A stretch of 54,713 bases of DNA from Halorhodospira neutriphila (lineage in GTDB: Bacteria > Pseudomonadota > Gammaproteobacteria > Nitrococcales > Halorhodospiraceae), in assembly GCF_016584055.1 (NCBI RefSeq), contig NZ_NRSH01000001.1:1-54713 (forward strand), given 5' to 3'. The notes beneath the pieces were generated by a model. The model had not been told where the DNA came from, did no database searches, and saw only the letters and a program-made list of their open reading frames with translations. Shown here piece after piece: positions 10,473-19,065 of this stretch (positions are counted from its first letter, which is position 1; the number at the start of each line of letters is the position of its first letter). Position numbers and translations under genes: made by a program.

Positions 10473-10682
10473 GTAGCTCAACCTCCAAGCGCAACACCCA
10501 CGCCAGTGCGGGGTAGGATGTAGCGATGAGCAACCGATACCAGCACCTCAATACCAGGAGCGCGCCGTCATCTTGAGTAAGCGTTGTCGAGACAGCAGTA
10601 GGCGCTGGAGTTCAGAACGCCCGAGGAGGCCATGACCGAAGAGCTTCAAGCTTTATCGAAGGCTGTTGCGCTTGATTTTTGA
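10473..10682 (+). pseudogene. Remnant of an IS30-type transposase gene with its upstream end
   Basis: ATG 10526 starts MSNRYQHLNT, and one frame over the text continues QERAVILSKR, like the N-terminus of IS30-type transposases. After a large internal deletion the end of such a gene follows: ALEFRTPEEAMTEELQALSK then AVALDF and TGA 10680-10682, like the usual RTPxE C-terminus. The family call is from motif memory. The 28 bases upstream (10473-10500) recur at 12690. Confidence 0.6.
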
Positions 10683-10820
10683 GACCATATTTATAACTAA
10701 ACTGGAATACTTAACAATCGCGTCAATGGGGTTGGTTTGTTCTGGTACTTTCTGCAAACCGGCCAATTACGCTAGCGTTATGTCTCGGGAGCCAAAAAGA
10801 AGGTGGGGAGTAACTAAGCG
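10683..10820. promoter_or_regulatory. Leader region of the ATPase gene with a 14-codon overlapping ORF
   Basis: AT-rich upstream region. ATG 10780 opens MSREPKRRWGVTKR, whose TGA (10822-10824) overlaps the ATPase start codon as ATGA. GGTGGGGAG in the same stretch also serves as the ATPase ribosome site. The mini-ORF has no clear ribosome site of its own, so coupling is speculative. Confidence 0.25.
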
Positions 10821-12110
10821 ATGAGCATTTATAGAGAATGGGGGTTCAGTGACAACCCGTTCCAGACGAATGTTTTGCCACCCAGTGAATTAGGACGAAG
10901 CCTTTTGGTGGGGCGAGAAAATGAGTGGTTTAGACTTAGAAAGAAGCTAGAAAACCCACCGAGGCTTCCAACTATAGAAGGGCTCAATGGCGTCGGAAAA
11001 AGCAGTCTAGTTAATGTGGCGTCCTTTGATTGTTATGAAGCATTCTTGAGAGACCCTGAAAAGCCAATGCTTCTCCCATGTCGGAAGTTGTTTCAACTAA
11101 ACCCTCAGGTAGACTTGGAAGTATTTGTAAGTGATGTTTATCATGAGGTCGTGCAAACTCTGATAGAGCAGGCGTCTTATATAGAGGGTGGGCATATTGA
11201 GGTTGATCCCGCGAAAGAAAAACTGGATAGATGGCTAAACTCACCCCTTTACCATACCTTCAATGCCGGTGGGGCGGGGGCTTCGTTTGGGTATGGAACG
11301 ATAGCTAACCTTAGCGACGGGTTTAGCCGGAGTGGATTTATTCGTGCCGCTAGAGGCTGGCTAGAGGAAATTTTTCCCACTCCTCAAGAAGGTGCCGTCG
11401 TTTGTGTAATTGATAACTTAGAATTACTACAAACGTCCGAAAAGGCAAGGGAGCAATTAGAGGCGTTGAGAGATGAGCTTCTCAGTGTTCACGGCCTTAG
11501 ATGGGTCTTGTGTGGTGCATTAGGGATAGTGTTGGGCGTAGCGGCTTCACCAAGGCTTGAGGGAGTGTTAGAGCCACCAATTGAAGTTGGCGGAGTTGAA
11601 AGCGAACGTGTCACCGAGGTCTTCAATTCACGAATTGAGACTTTCAGGGAGAGCGAGCATTTCTATATCCCAATAATGCCAAATGATTTCCAAAGGCTTT
11701 ATAGGATTCTTTTTTATAACCTTCGAAGCTTATTAGGGCACATTGATTCGTACTGTCAATGGGTGGCAGAAGCCTCCGAACAACCGCCTATTTCCGAGGA
11801 CGAGAAGGCACGATGGTTTGAGGAATGGCTCCGCGAAGCCTGTCAAAGTGCATATGAATCAGCAAATTCTCAATTGAAGCCGCGTGCTTGGGAGGTTTTT
11901 GAAGATGCCATTGCTATTGATGGCTCCTTTAGTCCTAGCGATTATGAGGATTTTCGATTCAATAGTGTTGCTGCTTTCCGGCCTCATGTGAGAGATCTTG
12001 AAGCGGCAGGGCTTGTGGTAAGCACGCAAGATGAAGGTGATAAGCGCCGTAAAACAATACAGGTCACACCTAAAGGATGGTTGGTACAGGAAGGGATGCG
12101 GAGGGCATAA
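10821..12110 (+). CDS. AAA-type ATPase with C-terminal winged-helix-like domain, candidate defence gene
   Basis: A 429-residue protein. The N-terminus IYREWGFSDNPFQTNVLPP resembles ExeA/Orc-type ATPases. Walker A is GLNGVGKSSL (about residues 54-63) and Walker B is VVCVIDNLELL (about 193-203). A following GLRWVLCGAL strand fits sensor 1. The C-terminal 60 residues (FRPHVRDLEAAGLVVST, RRKTIQVTPKGWLVQEGM) look like a winged helix of the MarR/Cdc6 sort. No membrane segments. Codon use is AT-rich relative to the chromosome. A PD-(D/E)XK-like gene follows 96 bases on. The ATPase-nuclease pairing in a degraded island suggests anti-phage defence; that is inference. Confidence 0.7.
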   Translation: MSIYREWGFSDNPFQTNVLPPSELGRSLLVGRENEWFRLRKKLENPPRLPTIEGLNGVGKSSLVNVASFDCYEAFLRDPEKPMLLPCRKLFQLNPQVDLEVFVSDVYHEVVQTLIEQASYIEGGHIEVDPAKEKLDRWLNSPLYHTFNAGGAGASFGYGTIANLSDGFSRSGFIRAARGWLEEIFPTPQEGAVVCVIDNLELLQTSEKAREQLEALRDELLSVHGLRWVLCGALGIVLGVAASPRLEGVLEPPIEVGGVESERVTEVFNSRIETFRESEHFYIPIMPNDFQRLYRILFYNLRSLLGHIDSYCQWVAEASEQPPISEDEKARWFEEWLREACQSAYESANSQLKPRAWEVFEDAIAIDGSFSPSDYEDFRFNSVAAFRPHVRDLEAAGLVVSTQDEGDKRRKTIQVTPKGWLVQEGMRRA

Positions 12111-12125
12111 AAAACTATCAACCGG

Positions 12126-12170
12126 GGCAGCTTAAGGTCCGGCTCCTTCGTCACTGCGTTTTAAGCTGCC
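12126..12170 (+). terminator. Inverted repeat between ATPase and nuclease genes
   Basis: GGCAGCTTAA (12126-12135) and TTAAGCTGCC (12161-12170) are perfect 10-base complements separated by 25 bases and followed by GTTTTG. It can be a terminator or attenuator controlling how much of the nuclease gene is transcribed. Confidence 0.5.
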
Positions 12171-12206
12171 GTTTTGTGCTGTAGGTGTCATACTCGGAGT
12201 GCGAAT

Positions 12207-12653
12207 ATGTCAACACCGCAATGGGTCAAAAAGCTCGGAGGGCATGCAGGAGAACTCTATGTTGCGGCGGAGCTGTCGAAGCGTGGGGTTCCGAACGCCC
12301 TGTTGCCTGAGAACTTCTCGGACGACGATATTATGGCCGGTGGCAAGGATGAGATGCAGCTGTGCTTTATCCAGGTGAAATCGTGCCATCCTGAGAGGTC
12401 AAAGTCATTTATTCTACGTGCCGCCCAGGAGCAATGGGAGGAAGCGCCGGAGAATCAGTTCTTTGTCTTTGTGTGGCTTGGGGCGCCGGGAAAGAATGAG
12501 TCCCCGCAGTATTGGGTCGCCCGAAAGCATGAGGTAGGAGTGGCTTGCAGGCAGCACCCGGCCCACGGAACATCAAATTGGGACGTCGCTTTGAAGCCCG
12601 AGATCTTCCACCAGAGTGGCATAACACGTGGGCCACAATTGAGTCTTACGTGA
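12207..12653 (+). CDS. PD-(D/E)XK-like nuclease, candidate partner of the upstream ATPase
   Basis: From ATG 12207 (MSTPQWVKKLGGHAGELYVA) 148 residues; an upstream in-frame TTG would add a non-conserved leader. The arrangement GELYVAAELSKRG (helix with Glu), FSDDDIMAG (acidic residue) and LCFIQVKSCHPE (strand ending Q-V-K-S) matches the E...D...QxK core of restriction-type PD-(D/E)XK folds such as Holliday-junction resolvases and DUF4365-like proteins. Aromatic NQFFVFVWLG and PQYWVARKHEVG strands follow. GC content is between the ATPase and the chromosome. Specific target unknown. Confidence 0.6.
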   Translation: MSTPQWVKKLGGHAGELYVAAELSKRGVPNALLPENFSDDDIMAGGKDEMQLCFIQVKSCHPERSKSFILRAAQEQWEEAPENQFFVFVWLGAPGKNESPQYWVARKHEVGVACRQHPAHGTSNWDVALKPEIFHQSGITRGPQLSLT

Positions 12654-12689
12654 AGAGCACATAACTATCGGATGGAGAAGTGATAGGCC

Positions 12690-12720
12690 GTAGGCTCAAC
12701 CTTCAAGCGCAACACGCCCA
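12690..12720 (+). repeat. Second copy of the IS30-type upstream end
   Basis: GTAGGCTCAACCTTCAAGCG and the next eleven bases match 10473-10500 with about two differences and one inserted base, same orientation. Together the copies bracket the ATPase and nuclease genes. Confidence 0.55.
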
Positions 12721-12977
12721 ACTTGATCACCGTTTGCTATCTGATTGGCGGCAAGCTTACCCATCTGCCGGCGTCACCCTACACATAACATGTAGGCTAG
12801 CTGCTGCCTGATCTGATGAATCAGTCAACCACACAATCCGGAATGGCGCCGACAATGTCAGGTGATGCCCGCAACCCGGATTATTCACGGCAGGCGGCCA
12901 AATAGGTTGGCGTGACGCCGAAAGCTCTGGACAATCATGAAGATGGAAAGTCCACGGACCAGAGCCGACGCCACGCC

Positions 12978-13365
12978 ATGGGTGAAACGCTACCGCTCTT
13001 CCAGCCATCGTTCAACAAGGCCCTTCGGGTCGAGGCTCGCCCCGAGCGGCTGAGCTCCGACGCCGGGGTGCTCCTGCAGCGCGAGGCCCTGGAGCGCACG
13101 GGCCTCATCGAGTGGATGACCCAGCGTCTCCAGGACCCACGCGATCCGCTCCGCGTCTGGCATCCGCTCAGTACGCTGCTGCGCGACAGCCTCACGATGA
13201 TCGGCCAGGGCTGGGACAGCCAGGGGGATGCCGAGGCCCTCCGGGACGACCCGATGCTCGCCGCCTGCGGCAGCAACCGGCGCGGTGAGCAGGTCGTCGA
13301 TCGGCAGCTCGCCTCGCAACCGACGCTCTCGCGGCTGCTCGACCTCCTCGCCGACGAGCAGAACC
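12978..13365 (+). pseudogene. IS1380-family transposase, 5' part
   Basis: Starts MGETLPLFQPSFNKALRVEA (the frame is open upstream to 12912 without conservation). PERLSSDAGVLLQREALE and LASQPTLSRLLDLLADEQ are family hallmarks of the N-terminal domain. The frame is broken at DEQN by the IS1634-type insertion, after which an unrelated tail RVRQFTL ends at 13391. Non-functional unless the inner element excises precisely. Confidence 0.88.
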
Positions 13366-15290
13366 CCCGAGTTCGGCAGTTCACTCTGTGAGTTGCCCTT
13401 CTCAGATGCTTTAACCGGCTGAGATTGCTTAGATAAGGCGAGGTGCGCCGGAGGCGTCCTGTTGTGACACGCACGTAGGACATGGCATCTTCATGTCATG
13501 CGTATTGAATTGTTAGTGTTGTGCTATGTTCGTGCGCGTGACCAAGTCCGGCCCCCGGCGTTACCTCCGCCTCGTCGAGGGCTACCGCGACACCGAGGGC
13601 AAGGTGAAGCAGCGGGTCGTCGCTAATCTCGGGCGGCTCGACCAGATCGGCGAGGAGGAAATCGATAGCCTCATCCGCAGCTTGCAGCGGGCTGTAGGCC
13701 GATCGGAGCCCGACCCGGAGACGCCGCAATTCGAGCGTGCCCGCGCCTACGGCGATCTCTGGGCCTTGCACCAGATCTGGCAGGAGCTGGGCCTGGATGA
13801 GGCCCTGCGCCGCGCGCTTCGCTCTTCCCGGCGTGCCTTCGATGCCGAGGGGCTGATCCGCGCCATGGTCTTTAATCGTCTGGCCGCACCGCGCAGCAAG
13901 CGTGGGGTCCTGGAGTGGCTGCAGGAGGATGTCCGGATCCCGGGGCTGCGGTCTGAGCAGCTTCGCCACGACCAGCTCCTGCGGGCCATGGACGCGCTGA
14001 TGAGCCACTCGGAGCGGGTCGAGCAGGCCATCGCCGCGCAGCTCAAGCCGCTGCTCGACCAGGATCTCAGCGTCGTGTTCTGGGATCTCACCACGGTGCG
14101 CATCCACGGGGATCGCGAGGTCGCTGGCGATCTGCGCCAGCACGGGATGAGCAAGGATACCGGCGGTATCAGCCGACAGTTCGCCCTCGGGGTCGTGCAG
14201 ACCGCCGACGGGCTACCCATCGCCCACGAGGTCTTCGAGGGCAACGTCGCCGAGACGCGCACGCTGGCGCCGATGCTCCGCCGGCTGCTGGATCGCTACC
14301 CGCTGAAGCGGGTCGTCGTAGTCGCCGATCGCGGCCTGCTCAGCCTCGACAACGTCGACACCCTGGAGGCCCTGGCCGAGCAGGAGGGGCTGGCCGTCGA
14401 CTATATCCTCGCCGTGCCGGGGCGACGCTACGCGGAATTCACGGACATCATGGCCGAGCTGCATCCGCAGCTCGCCGAGGCATCCGAGCAGACCGGGGCG
14501 GAGTCGGTCACCGAGACCGCCTGGCAGGGCCGGCGGCTTGTGGTGGCGCACAATCCGGAGCGCGCCGCCGAGCAGACCCGCGCCCGGCGGCGCAAGGTCG
14601 AGCGCCTTGAGCAGCTCGGCCAAGCCCTGGCGGAGCGGCTGGACAACCAGGACGCCGGCCGTCCGGGGCGCGGACGGCGCTCAACGGATCGCAGCGCCCA
14701 TCGGCGCTTCCACCAGATGGTGCTCCGCCAGCAGATGAGCAGCATCGTCCAGGCGGATCTCGGCGCCGAGACCTTCCGCTACGACATCGACGAGGCGGCC
14801 TGGGCGGCCGCCGAGCGCATGGACGGCAAGCTGCTGCTGGTCACGAGCCTGGAGGCCTACGAGCCGACCGAGATCACCGCGCGCTACCGGGCCCTGGCGG
14901 ATATCGAGCGCGGCTTCCGGGTACTGAAGAGCGATATCGAGATCGCCCCCGTTTACCACCGCCTGCCGGAACGGATCCGGGCCCATGCGCTGATCTGCTT
15001 CCTCGCCTTGGTCCTGCACCGGGTGCTGAGGCAGCGCCTCAAGGCTTCCGGCAGTGAGCACTCCCCGCAGCACGCACTGCGGGTCCTTCGTCGCGTTCAG
15101 CAGCATCGGGTCAAGATCGCAGGCCGGAGCTACGAGGGGGTGACTCGGCCCGATGGGGAGCAGCTCGAGCTGTTCCAGCAACTCGGCGTGGAGGTGCCTC
15201 AGAGCCCCGCTTGAGAGCCGTGTTGTGACAAATTGCGGGTTAGCGATACCCGCATATCAATAAGTTAGGCGCATAACTGCCGAACTCGGG
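13366..15290 (+). mobile_element. IS1634-family insertion sequence, complete (1925 bp)
   Basis: Bounded by a perfect 16-bp terminal inverted repeat, CCCGAGTTCGGCAGTT at 13366-13381 and its complement at 15275-15290. It is flanked by the 6-bp duplication AGAACC at 13360-13365 and 15291-15296. One intact transposase lies inside. The intact repeats and duplication indicate a recent insertion. Confidence 0.93.
13526..15214 (+). CDS. IS1634-family transposase
   Basis: A 562-residue DDE transposase starting MFVRVTKSGPRRYLRLVEGY with GKVKQRVVANLGRLDQI, typical of the family. Catalytic residues: first Asp in VVFWDLTTVRIHGD, second Asp in VVVVADRGLLSLDNVD, and Glu in YRALADIERGFRVLKSDIEI before APVYHRLPERIRAHALICFL. 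No frameshift or stop is seen, so it should be active. It lies alone inside the element. Confidence 0.93.
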   Translation: MFVRVTKSGPRRYLRLVEGYRDTEGKVKQRVVANLGRLDQIGEEEIDSLIRSLQRAVGRSEPDPETPQFERARAYGDLWALHQIWQELGLDEALRRALRSSRRAFDAEGLIRAMVFNRLAAPRSKRGVLEWLQEDVRIPGLRSEQLRHDQLLRAMDALMSHSERVEQAIAAQLKPLLDQDLSVVFWDLTTVRIHGDREVAGDLRQHGMSKDTGGISRQFALGVVQTADGLPIAHEVFEGNVAETRTLAPMLRRLLDRYPLKRVVVVADRGLLSLDNVDTLEALAEQEGLAVDYILAVPGRRYAEFTDIMAELHPQLAEASEQTGAESVTETAWQGRRLVVAHNPERAAEQTRARRRKVERLEQLGQALAERLDNQDAGRPGRGRRSTDRSAHRRFHQMVLRQQMSSIVQADLGAETFRYDIDEAAWAAAERMDGKLLLVTSLEAYEPTEITARYRALADIERGFRVLKSDIEIAPVYHRLPERIRAHALICFLALVLHRVLRQRLKASGSEHSPQHALRVLRRVQQHRVKIAGRSYEGVTRPDGEQLELFQQLGVEVPQSPA

Positions 15291-15296
15291 AGAACC

Positions 15297-16279
15297 AGGC
15301 GGTGCTCGACGAGGCGCTGCTCAAGCTCGTTGAGCAGCGCGTCCGCGCCCGCAGCCAAGGCGCTCGGACGCGGACGATGACCATCGACATCGATGGTGTC
15401 CCGCTGCAGGCCCACGGCCAGCAGCCCGGCAGCGCGTTCAATGGGCACACTGGGCAGCGCCAGCATGACCCGCTGTTCGCCCTCTGCGCCGAGACCGGCG
15501 ACCTGATCGGGGTGCTGCTGCGCCCGGGCAACGCCGGGCCGGCGAGCCAGGCGGCGGCGTGGATCCCGAAGCTGGTCGAGTACCTGCGTGCGCACGTTGC
15601 CCGCCAGGTGCGGGTCCGGCTGGACGCGGGCTTCGCGGATGCCGCCACGCTCGCCGCCCTGGATGCGCACGGCATCGGCTACATCGCCCGGCTGCCACGC
15701 AACGCGGCGCTCGAGCGCCGCTTCGAGCCGCACCGCTACCGCCGGGGACGCCCCGCCAAGCGGGAACGGGAGTGGACCGAGGCGTTCGCGTACCAGGCGG
15801 GCACCTGGGAGCGGCCCCGCCGCGTGGTCATGGTCATCCGTGAGCGCCCGGGCGAGCTCTTCCGGGACGCGTTCTACCTGGTCACCAATATCCAGGGCAG
15901 CCAGCGCTTCGTCCGGCGCCACTACCAGCAGCGCGGTAAGGCCGAGGCGCACTTCGGTGAGTATAAAGACGTCATGGGCGAGTCCCTGCCCTGCACCCGC
16001 CGAGGCCGAGCGACGGAGGCGCAGGCGTTCGCCCGCAGCCAGGCGCTGCTCACCCTCCGGGCGCTCGCCTACCAGCTCCTCCATGTGCTGCGCGACAGCC
16101 TGGAGCGCGGCACCGGCGACGGCTGGAGCCTGCGCCGGCTGCGCGAGCAGGTGCTCAAGAGCGCGGTGCGCGTCCAGCGCCATGCCCGGCGGCTACACGT
16201 CATCCTGGAGCGGCGGGCCGCCTCCCACTGGCGCGCCTTGCTCCGGCGCCTGCCCAGGGTCTACCCGGCCCCTGGATAG
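15297..16279 (+). pseudogene. IS1380-family transposase, 3' part with the DDE core
   Basis: Resumes in frame with AGGCGGTGCTCGAC (QAVLDEALLKLVEQ) after the second AGAACC. Catalytic Asp residues are in MTIDIDGVPLQAHG and VRVRLDAGFADAATL; the Glu is in QQRGKAEAHFGEYKD. The C-terminus LHVILERRAASHWRALLRRL is typical. Precise loss of 13366-15296 would regenerate DEQN-QAVLDE and a full-length protein of about 450 residues. Confidence 0.88.
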
Positions 16280-16485
16280 CTTGCAGCGTGAGGTACAAGC
16301 CGGCCGCGTCAGGCCGCTGGCGTGCCCGGCGGTGGGCCGTTATGGCCTCATGCCGCCGTGCAGCCTTCGGGGAACGGGAAACCGGCCCGAGAGAGCACCT
16401 GGAGAACGCCCCTGCAGCCGTGAGCGGCCCAACTGCTGGCTACGAACTGACCAACCACCGCCATCAACAAGGCCGCATCTTGGCT

Positions 16486-16541
16486 CTTACGGCCTTCTCG
16501 TGAATACGGCAGGCTCACGGCCTTCTCGTGAATACGGCAGG
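16486..16541. repeat. Tandem duplication of the IS1380 right terminus (2 x 28 bp)
   Basis: Unit one CTTACGGCCTTCTCGTGAAT plus ACGGCAGG (16486-16513) is followed at once by unit two, which differs only at the third base (CTCACGG). Each unit contains the element's right inverted repeat. Confidence 0.85.
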
Positions 16542-16560
16542 AATAGTGTTCAGCCACGCT

Positions 16561-17976
16561 TTATTTTGTTCTGCTATGTCTTTCTTCAATCGTTTGAAGA
16601 ATATTTTCGGACGGGGTGGCGTAAAAGCCACGCGGGCTTTTTAGTGGTATATCGTCAATAATTTTCGAGAGTTCTTCTCCGTTTTTTACTTTTGTGATGT
16701 TGTCTTTATTATTGGAATCATTGAAGTATCCTGGGTTTTTTGGGTTATCGATAATTACAGCACGGCATCCGGCAAGGAGTGATTCAATTAATGCAGTTGA
16801 GCTAAGCCCTAAGGCGACCGATGAAGTTATTAGATGTTTTTCTAATTTTGTGTTTTTTTCAATGCGCCAGTTTTTTTCGCAAGTTCTTTCCTTCATTTTT
16901 TTGTGTAGCAAGGAACTATTTTCTTTGGGGTGTGGGCGTATTATGATTTCCCAGTCTGGCCTTTTTTGGGAAAAATCTGACGCAACCTCTATAATAATTG
17001 AAGTGAACAACGGTTGCGATAAAATAAGGAGTTGCTTGGGTCTTTTTAGGTGTGTTTCGTTTTGTTCGGCTATTGACTCCTCGAGTCGTTTATACCCTAC
17101 TATATGAACTTTGCAAGCTCTTGGAAAGCTGACGTGTTTGAACCACTCTGGGCCAAAAGCTAAAAACTCATCCGGAAAATAAGGAACATGACTCCAGTCG
17201 CTATAGTCGTAACCAAGGTGGCCGCGCCCAAAAGCGCCGTGTTGAAATTCAATTGTTTTTATATCTAGCTCTTTAGCTGCTGCTATCAGTTCCTCTAGTC
17301 CGTATGAGCAACCTGTATATAAATACTCTGGTTTTGCTCGATCCAAAAAAGCGGAGTATATGTATTTATTTCCTTTGAAGTTCTTTACTGTGTTATATAC
17401 CAAATTTTCGAGCTGTTGATAGGATTTTGTGTTGCCAATAAAAATTTTTTCTTCAATTCCTTTTATTTTTTGTTTGTCTTTTTTTGTTAATCTAACTTGC
17501 ATCGTAGTGCCTAAGATAGATCCTAGTAGTCTGAGCGCAGTAAGTGAAGGGGGGCCATAGAATGAGTTTGGTTTGTCAAGAGAGTTCTTTTCCAAGATTA
17601 ATGATTTTTCTTTCTGTGAAGGATCCCATAACTGAGAAGCGATTGGGTGAATTTTTTCTCCCTTGTGGCTTGTTTTTCGAATTCCTGATATGATAATACG
17701 TTTAGTTTTAGATTTCTTGAAAAAAAAGGGGTTTCTAAATGATAACAATTTCCATGATTCTGTGTATTTTCTTATTTTTGAAGATTTGGGGAGTTCTTGA
17801 TTTATGTTTTTTAATAGATCTAGTTGGTCACGGTATTCATTGAATAAGTTAAAGCGCAGAACTTTCCATATGTGAATGCCTTCAATTTTCCAGTCTGGCA
17901 GACTTAGTTCTTTTTCTATTTTTTCAAATTCTTGTAAAGATTCTTGAAAGTTAGTTGGTAAAGAAGAGTGAGTCAT
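16561..17976 (-). CDS. GT-B type surface polysaccharide transferase, AT-rich
   Basis: A 471-residue protein without membrane segments. The C-terminal half has IEFQHGAFGRGH, a probable nucleotide-sugar site loop; KQLLILSQPLFTSIIIEVAS; WEIIIRPHPKENSSLL with the RPHPKE motif of capsule/teichoic-type and sialyltransferase-like transferases; and VALGLSSTALIESLLAGCRA, the Ser-Ser/Glu acceptor-side motif of GT-B enzymes. It is last in the pse run, overlapping pseI by four bases, so it may transfer the CMP-nonulosonate made upstream. Its stop lies 20 bases from the IS1380 right end. Much more AT-rich than pseI, so likely acquired separately. Confidence 0.65.
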   Translation of the reverse strand: MTHSSLPTNFQESLQEFEKIEKELSLPDWKIEGIHIWKVLRFNLFNEYRDQLDLLKNINQELPKSSKIRKYTESWKLLSFRNPFFFKKSKTKRIIISGIRKTSHKGEKIHPIASQLWDPSQKEKSLILEKNSLDKPNSFYGPPSLTALRLLGSILGTTMQVRLTKKDKQKIKGIEEKIFIGNTKSYQQLENLVYNTVKNFKGNKYIYSAFLDRAKPEYLYTGCSYGLEELIAAAKELDIKTIEFQHGAFGRGHLGYDYSDWSHVPYFPDEFLAFGPEWFKHVSFPRACKVHIVGYKRLEESIAEQNETHLKRPKQLLILSQPLFTSIIIEVASDFSQKRPDWEIIIRPHPKENSSLLHKKMKERTCEKNWRIEKNTKLEKHLITSSVALGLSSTALIESLLAGCRAVIIDNPKNPGYFNDSNNKDNITKVKNGEELSKIIDDIPLKSPRGFYATPSENILQTIEERHSRTK

Positions 17977-19058
17977 ATTTTGTCTCTATTTGTAGGCGAT
18001 TGTATTAATTGAATTTTGACGGGGGATCCGAAATCTATATTAGCGATTGCATAGGCACCCAATAGAGCTTCATAGTATTTTGGCTCCAACCCATACCCCG
18101 GCCGCACCGATTTCACATTCTCCGACGTAAAAACCTCTCCGGCCTTCATGTCTTTCGCCACGTACAATGACCGTCGTAATGGCCGCTGCGTTGCCTCACT
18201 CTCCCGCGGCCCCTCGCGCACGCAGCCCAGCGCTTGCCAAGCAGTACGCGTCTGCTCCACCAGATCGCGCAACTCCTCCGGCTCCAACGAGAATGCCGCA
18301 TCAGGCCCGCCATCGGCGCGGCGCATGGTGACGTGCTTCTCGATCACGCAGGCACCCAGCGCGGTGGCCGCCACCGGCACGGCCATCTCCAGGGTGTGGT
18401 CGGAAAGGCCCGGCACCACGCCGTAGCGTTCGCCGAGGACGGGGAGGGTGCGCAGGTCCGCCTCCTCGGGTGGAGTGGGATAGCCGGAGGTGCAGTGGAG
18501 CAAGCAGATCTCCTCGCAGCCGGCACGGCGGGCGGTAGCCACGGCCTCCATCACCTCGGTGCGGGTTGCCATCCCCGTGGACATGATCAGGGGGCGCCCC
18601 TTGCTGGCGGCGTACTCGATCAGCGGCAGGTCGACGAGCTCGAAGGAGGCGATCTTGTAGGCGGCCGGCTCGAAGTCCTCGAGGAAGTCCACCGCCGTTG
18701 CGTCGAAGGGCGAGGAGAAGACTGTCAGTCCGCGCTCACGGCCACGCTGAAAGAGCGCCTCGTGCCACTCCCACGGCGTGTGCGCCCATTCGTAGAGCTC
18801 ATAGAGGCTGCGGCCGGCCCACGGGCCTTCAGTGAGCTGGAAGTCCGGCCGGTCGGAGTCGAGGGTCATGGTGTCGGCGGTGTACGTCTGGAGCTTCACC
18901 GCATCGGCGCCGGTCTCGGCGATGGCGTCGATGATGGCCAGCGCCTGCTCCAGGCTGCCGTTATGGTTCGCTGACAGCTCAGCGATGATGTAGGGCGGAT
19001 GGCCCGAGCCGATGGGCCGGCCCTCGAGCTCGAAATGGGGTGATGCGGTCTGGGTCAT
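17973..19058 (-). CDS. pseI: Pseudaminic acid synthase
   Basis: Condenses 2,4-diacetamido-2,4,6-trideoxy-L-altrose with phosphoenolpyruvate to make pseudaminic acid. 361 residues: NeuB TIM-barrel with YIIAELSANHNGSLEQAL (about 23-40), ADAVKLQTYTADTMTLD, TVFSSPFDATAVDFLE, IMSTGMATRTEVMEAV and IEKHVTMRRADGGPDAAFSL with metal/PEP residues. A C-terminal antifreeze-like SAF domain (LRRSLYVAKDMKAGEVFTSENVKSVR) closes the other subunit's active site. The SANHNG and KLQTYTADT wording is PseI-type rather than NeuB-type. The last 30 or so codons become AT-rich, as in the downstream transferase, marking a recombination joint inside the gene. Confidence 0.9.
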   Translation of the reverse strand: MTQTASPHFELEGRPIGSGHPPYIIAELSANHNGSLEQALAIIDAIAETGADAVKLQTYTADTMTLDSDRPDFQLTEGPWAGRSLYELYEWAHTPWEWHEALFQRGRERGLTVFSSPFDATAVDFLEDFEPAAYKIASFELVDLPLIEYAASKGRPLIMSTGMATRTEVMEAVATARRAGCEEICLLHCTSGYPTPPEEADLRTLPVLGERYGVVPGLSDHTLEMAVPVAATALGACVIEKHVTMRRADGGPDAAFSLEPEELRDLVEQTRTAWQALGCVREGPRESEATQRPLRRSLYVAKDMKAGEVFTSENVKSVRPGYGLEPKYYEALLGAYAIANIDFGSPVKIQLIQSPTNRDKI

Positions 19059-19065
19059 GGGCCCG

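Larger units (their letters stand above)
12875..16541 (+). mobile_element. IS1380-family insertion sequence, split by an IS1634-family element
   Basis: The two halves of one IS1380-type transposase (12978-13365 and 15297-16279) are joined in frame when the inner element and one target copy are removed. The left terminus near 12875 reads CCCGGATTATTCACGG. The right terminus, read on the other strand, is CCTGCCGTATTCACGAGAAGG, so the ends are imperfect inverted repeats sharing ATTCACG. The right terminus exists twice in tandem, so the true right boundary is 16513 or 16541. I could not identify a target duplication for the outer element. Confidence 0.75.

Noticed and set aside
12654-12874. Additional gene between the nuclease and the IS1380 element
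   Set aside because: Open frames there are short, without ribosome sites or motifs; the stretch contains the IS30-type end fragment and otherwise nothing recognisable.
16486-16541. Possible CRISPR-like repeat (2 x 28 bp)
   Set aside because: Units are contiguous without spacers, only two exist, and they coincide with an IS terminus. I saw no CRISPR array elsewhere.
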